Assembly: GCF_023921125.1 (NCBI RefSeq) | Contig: NZ_CP099466.1 | Location: 3,286,001-3,350,000 of the forward strand | Reading direction: 5' to 3' | DNA length: 64,000 nucleotides | Source of the DNA: Arthrobacter caoxuetaonis | GTDB lineage: Bacteria; Actinomycetota; Actinomycetes; Actinomycetales; Micrococcaceae | In this document: in pieces, positions 60,036 through 64,000 of the stretch | Position numbering within the stretch: the first letter of the stretch is position 1 | How the letters are laid out: every line of letters starts with the position of its first letter | The notes under the pieces: model-generated | The model's input: only the letters and a program-made list of their open reading frames with translations | Told to the model about the DNA's origin: nothing | The model's database searches: none | Translations under genes and position numbers: made by a program

Positions 60036-61081
60036 GCGAGCCAAACACCACGGTCGCTGATCCGACCAACACCCCGCCCGGCAGCAGCGATGCCAGGAAC
60101 AATCCGCTGAAAAATGCCTTGGGCGGTTCAGCGGGACGCAGCCTCGGCCTGGTCCTCGCGCTGGGCCTGCTGGTCGCCGTGGGCGCGATCACGAGCGGCG
60201 ACCGGTTCCTGAACGTGGAGAACCTGCTCACCATCCTGCGGTACGCCTCCATCATTGGCGTCATCAGCATTGGCGTCACCTTTGTCATTACGGCCGGCGG
60301 AATCGACCTTTCCGTGGGTTCGGTCCTGGGCCTGGCAACGGTGGTTGCCAGCCTGACCAGCGTCCAGCTCGCAGCGACCCAGTCTTCCTGGCTGCTGATG
60401 GTCCTGGTGGCCCTGGCCGTCGGCGCGGGAGTCGGCCTGCTCAACGGCGTGGTGATCGCCTACGGAAACGTTGTTGCATTCATCGCCACGCTGGCCACGC
60501 TGGTGGGTGCGCGCGGGCTTGCGGAACTTATTTCCGGCCGCAGCACGCAAATCGTCACCAACCGGGACTTCCTCAAGGTCATGCGGGGAGAATTCCTCGG
60601 CATTCCCGTTCTTGTGTGGATCTTCATGCTGGCCGCGGCAGTGGGCTGGTTCGTGCTGAACCGCACCACATTTGGCCGCAGGACCGTAGCCATTGGCGGG
60701 AACCGGGAAGCATCCCGGCTGGCAGGCATCAAGGTCAAGCGGCACCTGGTGGCGCTGTACGTGCTCTCCGGGTTTGCCGCCGGCATCGCAGCGGTCATGA
60801 TGCTCGGCCGGACAACGGCAGGAACCTCAACCCACGGCCTGCTCTACGAACTCGACGCGATTGCCGCCGTCGTTGTGGGCGGAACCCTGCTTGCGGGCGG
60901 ACGGGGAACGATCATGGGCACCGTCCTTGGCGTGCTCATCTTCAGCACCCTCACCAACATCTTTACCCAGAACAACCTGGACACCTCCGTCCAGGCCATC
61001 GTCAAAGGCATGATCATCGTCGTCGCGGTCCTGCTGCAGCAGCGCTTCGCTTCCACGCGGCCGTCTAAACGGGGCGGCTAA
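60032..61081 (+). CDS. Sugar ABC transporter permease (CUT2, RbsC-like)
   Basis: A 349-residue membrane protein with 8-10 helices. Family motifs: GVTFVITAGGIDLSVGSVLGL, FGRRTVAIGGNREASRLAGI and GGTLLAGGRGTIMGTVLG. The GTG overlaps the ATPase stop (GTGA). Probably a homodimer forming the channel. A polyprenyl synthase gene begins 58 bp later on the same strand. Confidence 0.92.
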   Translation: MSEPNTTVADPTNTPPGSSDARNNPLKNALGGSAGRSLGLVLALGLLVAVGAITSGDRFLNVENLLTILRYASIIGVISIGVTFVITAGGIDLSVGSVLGLATVVASLTSVQLAATQSSWLLMVLVALAVGAGVGLLNGVVIAYGNVVAFIATLATLVGARGLAELISGRSTQIVTNRDFLKVMRGEFLGIPVLVWIFMLAAAVGWFVLNRTTFGRRTVAIGGNREASRLAGIKVKRHLVALYVLSGFAAGIAAVMMLGRTTAGTSTHGLLYELDAIAAVVVGGTLLAGGRGTIMGTVLGVLIFSTLTNIFTQNNLDTSVQAIVKGMIIVVAVLLQQRFASTRPSKRGG

Positions 61082-61139
61082 CCGTCCCGAGGCAGCGGCA
61101 GGCACGGCCGGGCATCACTGACGAAGCAGAGGGCGCATA

Positions 61140-62219
61140 GTGAAATTCCTTGACGCGGAGTACACCTTGGAAACCGATGCTGAGCTGGGACTGGTCGAAG
61201 ACGTGCTGGACCATTTCTTTACGGATGCCAAGCTGCGGGCTGTCTCCGTCCATCCGGCCTACCTCAGCCTGTGGGAAGCGATCGAACGGAACGCAGCCGG
61301 CGGAAAACGCTTTCGTCCGCGCCTGCTCATGCTCGCTTACCGCCAACTGGGCGGACCCGAGCCCGCTGCGGCGGCCAGGCTCGGCGCGGTCTATGAACTC
61401 CTCCACAACGCGTTCCTCATCCATGACGATGTGATTGACCGGGACACCACGAGGCACGGGGTTCCCAATGTCTCGGGGCACTACGCCAACAAGGCCAGGC
61501 GTGCGGGCGCGTCCGCGGAGGCCGCACAGCACGCCGGCATGGCTGCCGGACTGCTGGCTGGGGACCTGTCCCTGGCCGGGGCCTACCGCCTCCACGAAGC
61601 GGTTGAAGCGAGCGGGGAGGTGCGTCAGCAGCTGAACCGCATACTGGACCACGCCGTGTTCTCTTCCATCGGGGGCGAACTCCTTGATACTGAGTTCGCC
61701 CGGGCGGTTCAGATGCCCTCCCCCGAGGAGGTTCGGACGGTGGCCCGCCGGAAGACCGCTGTCTACTCCTTTGAGGCACCGCTTCAAGCCGGCGCCGTGC
61801 TGGCAGGGGCCACAGCCTCCGTTGCCGCAAGACTCGCTGCCTTCGGACGGGATGCCGGAATTGCCTACCAGATTGCCGATGACGTTCGCGGGACATTCGG
61901 TGACGAAGCGGACACGGGGAAGACAAACATCGGAGACCTCCGGGAAGGCAAACGGACCGTCCTGCTCTCCTATGCAGCCACTAAGCCGCAGTGGAAAGAG
62001 ATTTCACAGCTTGTGGGATCAGGGGAACTGACGGCCGCAGAGGCTGGACGGATCCGTCACCTGCTGGCGGAGTGCGGGGCACGGGAGCACGCTGTCCATC
62101 TGGCATCCGAACATGCACACGCCGCAGTGAAACAACTTGGGGAAGAGATTCCCGCTGGGCTTGCCGAGAGCTTGGAAAGACTCTTGTATTCCCTCATTGC
62201 CGAGCTCCACTCCGTCTGA
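61140..62219 (+). CDS. Polyprenyl diphosphate synthase (IdsA-like)
   Basis: A 359-residue trans-isoprenyl diphosphate synthase that condenses isopentenyl diphosphate with an allylic diphosphate. The first Asp-rich motif is HDDVIDRDTTRHG and the second is QIADDVRGTFGDEADTGKT; the DDxxG form of the latter is usual for actinobacterial IdsA/GGPP synthases. GGKRFRPRL carries the conserved basic residues. The start is a GTG preceded by GAGGG. It is placed between the CUT2 permease and the ROK repressor. The product chain length is not predictable, and no other terpenoid gene is visible nearby. Confidence 0.9.
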   Translation: MKFLDAEYTLETDAELGLVEDVLDHFFTDAKLRAVSVHPAYLSLWEAIERNAAGGKRFRPRLLMLAYRQLGGPEPAAAARLGAVYELLHNAFLIHDDVIDRDTTRHGVPNVSGHYANKARRAGASAEAAQHAGMAAGLLAGDLSLAGAYRLHEAVEASGEVRQQLNRILDHAVFSSIGGELLDTEFARAVQMPSPEEVRTVARRKTAVYSFEAPLQAGAVLAGATASVAARLAAFGRDAGIAYQIADDVRGTFGDEADTGKTNIGDLREGKRTVLLSYAATKPQWKEISQLVGSGELTAAEAGRIRHLLAECGAREHAVHLASEHAHAAVKQLGEEIPAGLAESLERLLYSLIAELHSV

Positions 62220-62317
62220 TCCCGCTTTCCGCGGGTGATGCTCCGGAGCACGTTTACTATGGGAAACTAGTCCGGTTCTGGCCCGTCCGCCAGAAGGACC
62301 TACTACGGGGGAAGAAT

Positions 62318-63535
62318 ATGTCTGCCACCGCCCGCACGCATCCGGGCAGCAACCGGGATTCGAGCCGCCAGCACAACCTCTCCACCGTCCTGCGGCTCGT
62401 GCACTCCACGGCTGGCATATCCCGTGCCCAGCTCACCCGGACAACCGGGCTCAACCGGTCCACGATCGCAGCACTGGTCGCCGAGCTTTCCCAGCTGGGC
62501 CTGGCAGTGGAGAGCGACTTGGATACGGCACAGCTGCACGGCCGTCCGAGCATCAAGATCGACCCCAGCCCCGCCGCACTGGCCCTGGTTGTCAACCCGG
62601 ACGTCGACGTCGTAAGCGTGGCCCTGGTTTCCCTGGGCGGCCACATAGTTAACACTGTCCGGTTCCACACGGTCCGGGCACCGTCCGGCGTTGAGGTGGT
62701 CAACATCGTGACCGCCGTCTATTCGGGCATGCGTACTTCCCTTCCCGCAGGTCACCGGGTCATGGGCGTGGGCCTGGCAATCCCCGGGCTCGTGCGGCCC
62801 GACGACGGAACGGTCATCGAAGCGCCCCACCTGGGCTGGCAGGACGAGCCGCTGAGCTCCCGTCTTGGGGAAGCGCTGGGACTGCCGGTGTTCACAGCGA
62901 ACGACGCCGTTGTGGGGGCCCGCGCCCAGGCCGCGTTTGGTGCCGGGCGGGGCGTGGCCGACCTGGTGTATCTCTACGGCGGTGCCAGCGGCATCGGCGG
63001 GGGTGTCATCAGTGACGGACGCCTGATCCGGGGGGCGGCAGGGTTTGCCGGGCAGCTGGGCCACACGCACGTACGTACCGGCGGCACCTCCTGTACCTGC
63101 GGTTCCTCCGGCTGCCTGGAAGCCGAGGTCACCCGGGCTGCCCTGATCGAGGCAGTTGGACTGCCCTCCGGGGAAATCGAAAACCTTGAGGAAGTCCTCC
63201 TGGAGAAGCTTCAGGACGGGTCCGCCAACGATAAGCTCCGCGCCGTCATCGCCCACCAGATCGGTTTGCTGGCCGTGGGACTGAAAACGGTGATGAGCCT
63301 CCTCAACCCCTCGGTTATTGTCCTGGGCGGGTTCCTCCGCATCCTGGTGCGCGCGGCACCCGGCGCTTTGGAGGAAGCCCTCGCGGACTGCGGAACCCGT
63401 GGACCCTGGAAAGACGTGAGAATCGAACTTGCCCCGCTGGGGGACGACCCCATCCTCATAGGTGCCGCGGAGCTGGTTTTTGAGCCGCTTCTCTCAGACC
63501 CGGCAGGTTTCCTCCAACGGCCTGCCGACGAATAG
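62318..63535 (+). CDS. ROK family transcriptional repressor
   Basis: A 405-residue NagC/XylR-like regulator. The N-terminal winged helix is about residues 18-75 (ISRAQLTRTTGLNRSTIAAL). The ROK domain follows, with the zinc motif CTCGSSGCLE and the preceding GHTHV His. The ATG at 62318 follows GGGGAAG. As the last gene of the CUT2 operon it probably senses the sugar and represses the divergent promoter region 58366-58517; that target is inference. A terminator follows. Confidence 0.9.
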   Translation: MSATARTHPGSNRDSSRQHNLSTVLRLVHSTAGISRAQLTRTTGLNRSTIAALVAELSQLGLAVESDLDTAQLHGRPSIKIDPSPAALALVVNPDVDVVSVALVSLGGHIVNTVRFHTVRAPSGVEVVNIVTAVYSGMRTSLPAGHRVMGVGLAIPGLVRPDDGTVIEAPHLGWQDEPLSSRLGEALGLPVFTANDAVVGARAQAAFGAGRGVADLVYLYGGASGIGGGVISDGRLIRGAAGFAGQLGHTHVRTGGTSCTCGSSGCLEAEVTRAALIEAVGLPSGEIENLEEVLLEKLQDGSANDKLRAVIAHQIGLLAVGLKTVMSLLNPSVIVLGGFLRILVRAAPGALEEALADCGTRGPWKDVRIELAPLGDDPILIGAAELVFEPLLSDPAGFLQRPADE

Positions 63536-63547
63536 GGATTCATGGAG

Positions 63548-63590
63548 AAGGACCCTGTGCCGGTCTCCCCGCACAGGGTCCTTTCCTTTT
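63548..63590. terminator. Bidirectional rho-independent terminator
   Basis: AAGGACCCTGTGC (63548-63560) and GCACAGGGTCCTT (63571-63583) form a perfect 13-bp stem with a 10-nt loop, followed by TCCTTTT. It lies between the convergent ROK gene and the partial gene at the window end. Confidence 0.85.
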
Positions 63591-63598
63591 GCTCGTTC

Positions 63599-64000
63599 CT
63601 AGCTGGACGGAACCAGTACTACTTCCGCAGTTCCGGTCAGCGGATCTGTGCCGGCGTCGCCGTCATCGGTGTAGGAAGCACTGAATACGCCCGACAGGTT
63701 GTCGGTGGCGGGATCATGCCCTCCAGGCACCGTGGTGGTAATGCTGCCGGTGCATCCGGTTGTGGTTGTCTGCGGGTGACCGTGGCTGTCGTGGCCCAGG
63801 ATATAGGTGACCTGGACACGCGAGCAGTCAACCGGCTGGTCATCCGTCACGCGCACTTCGTAGCTGACCGTGTCACCGAACTGGAAGGTCTGGCCGGCCA
63901 CCGGAGTCACGAACTCCACCACCGGAGCCTGGTTGCCCACTTCAATAAAGACCTCCGCGGAGGAGGACTTGCCCCGGTGCTTGCCGCCCTGGTCGGTCAC
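63599..64000 (-). CDS. C-terminal part of a large secreted protein (PKD-like; ThuA/PQQ-dehydrogenase type)
   Basis: Only the last 133 residues are inside the window; the gene continues past 64000. The visible part has a PKD/Ig-like strand pattern (APVVEFVTPVAGQTFQFGDT, YEVRVTDDQP) and an ending with ILGHDSHGHPQTT, CTGSITT, GHDPATDNLSGVFSASYTD and LTGTAEVVLVP. I recall this ending from large secreted actinobacterial proteins that combine ThuA and PQQ sugar-dehydrogenase domains; that domain content lies outside the window and is unverified. It converges on the terminator after the ROK gene. Confidence 0.65.
   Translation of the reverse strand: MTDQGGKHRGKSSSAEVFIEVGNQAPVVEFVTPVAGQTFQFGDTVSYEVRVTDDQPVDCSRVQVTYILGHDSHGHPQTTTTGCTGSITTTVPGGHDPATDNLSGVFSASYTDDGDAGTDPLTGTAEVVLVPSS

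Overview
The window looks like a chromosomal segment of a high-GC actinobacterium of the Micrococcaceae (Arthrobacter/Pseudarthrobacter type). The evidence is strongly GC-biased codon use, many GTG starts, ATGA/GTGA stop-start overlaps, an IdeR/DmdR-type iron box, and a homoprotocatechuate dioxygenase of the MndD/HPCD type known from Arthrobacter and Brevibacterium. Nearly everything is accessory metabolism: transport, catabolism and regulators. I saw no rRNA, tRNA, CRISPR array or insertion sequence.

Layout. 0-4 kb: a small primase-C-terminal-like protein, a TetR regulator with a candidate operator, an aldo/keto reductase, a 129-bp palindromic REPIN-like element, and two F420/NADP-oxidoreductase-like genes. 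4-11 kb: a bactofilin-like membrane protein, then an iron-regulated siderophore/haem importer (ATPase, lipoprotein, fused double permease) divergent from an FmdE-like protein, and an orphan dTMP-kinase-like protein. 11-20 kb: a catabolic cluster (two KstD-like flavoproteins, two SDRs, MHS-type transporter, Dabb protein, alpha/beta hydrolase) with an IclR regulator whose likely operator motif occurs on both sides of its gene. 20-23.7 kb: cyanase plus a formate/nitrite-type channel beside a PAS-AraC regulator, then an Rv2629/Balon-like (baeRF) ribosome-associated factor.

23.7-28.2 kb: a hydrolase, a WYL regulator and two tandem paralogous proteins resembling the stand-alone C-terminal domain of lantibiotic dehydratases (thiopeptide-type bacteriocin domain). 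The unit [WYL regulator - SpaB_C-like gene - hairpin] is duplicated; the second regulator copy is broken and a third begins as a remnant. 28.2-33.2 kb: a PH-like membrane protein, an ABC ATPase/permease pair, then a lower-GC islet with an uncharacterised Cys/His-containing protein convergent with a DUF488 protein. 33.2-38.1 kb: a homoprotocatechuate catabolic operon (FAH-RraA fusion, GntR, HpaE, HpaD) behind a 30-bp palindrome.

39.3-47.3 kb: a six-gene, translationally coupled operon (Fe3+-type ABC ATPase, fused permease, binding lipoprotein, two cytochromes P450 lacking the usual acid-alcohol pair, and an HtaA-type haem-binding protein) divergent from a PaaX-type regulator. I regard this as the strongest candidate for an undescribed system. 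47.4-49.6 kb: VOC protein, SDR, acetamidase/formamidase. 49.9-63.5 kb: two sugar ABC importers (CUT1 without its own ATPase; CUT2) with two Gfo/Idh/MocA dehydrogenases, a ThuA protein, a TIM-barrel isomerase, a polyprenyl synthase and a ROK repressor, fitting oxidation-based catabolism of an unidentified sugar or inositol. The window ends inside a large secreted protein whose C-terminus resembles ThuA/PQQ-dehydrogenase proteins.
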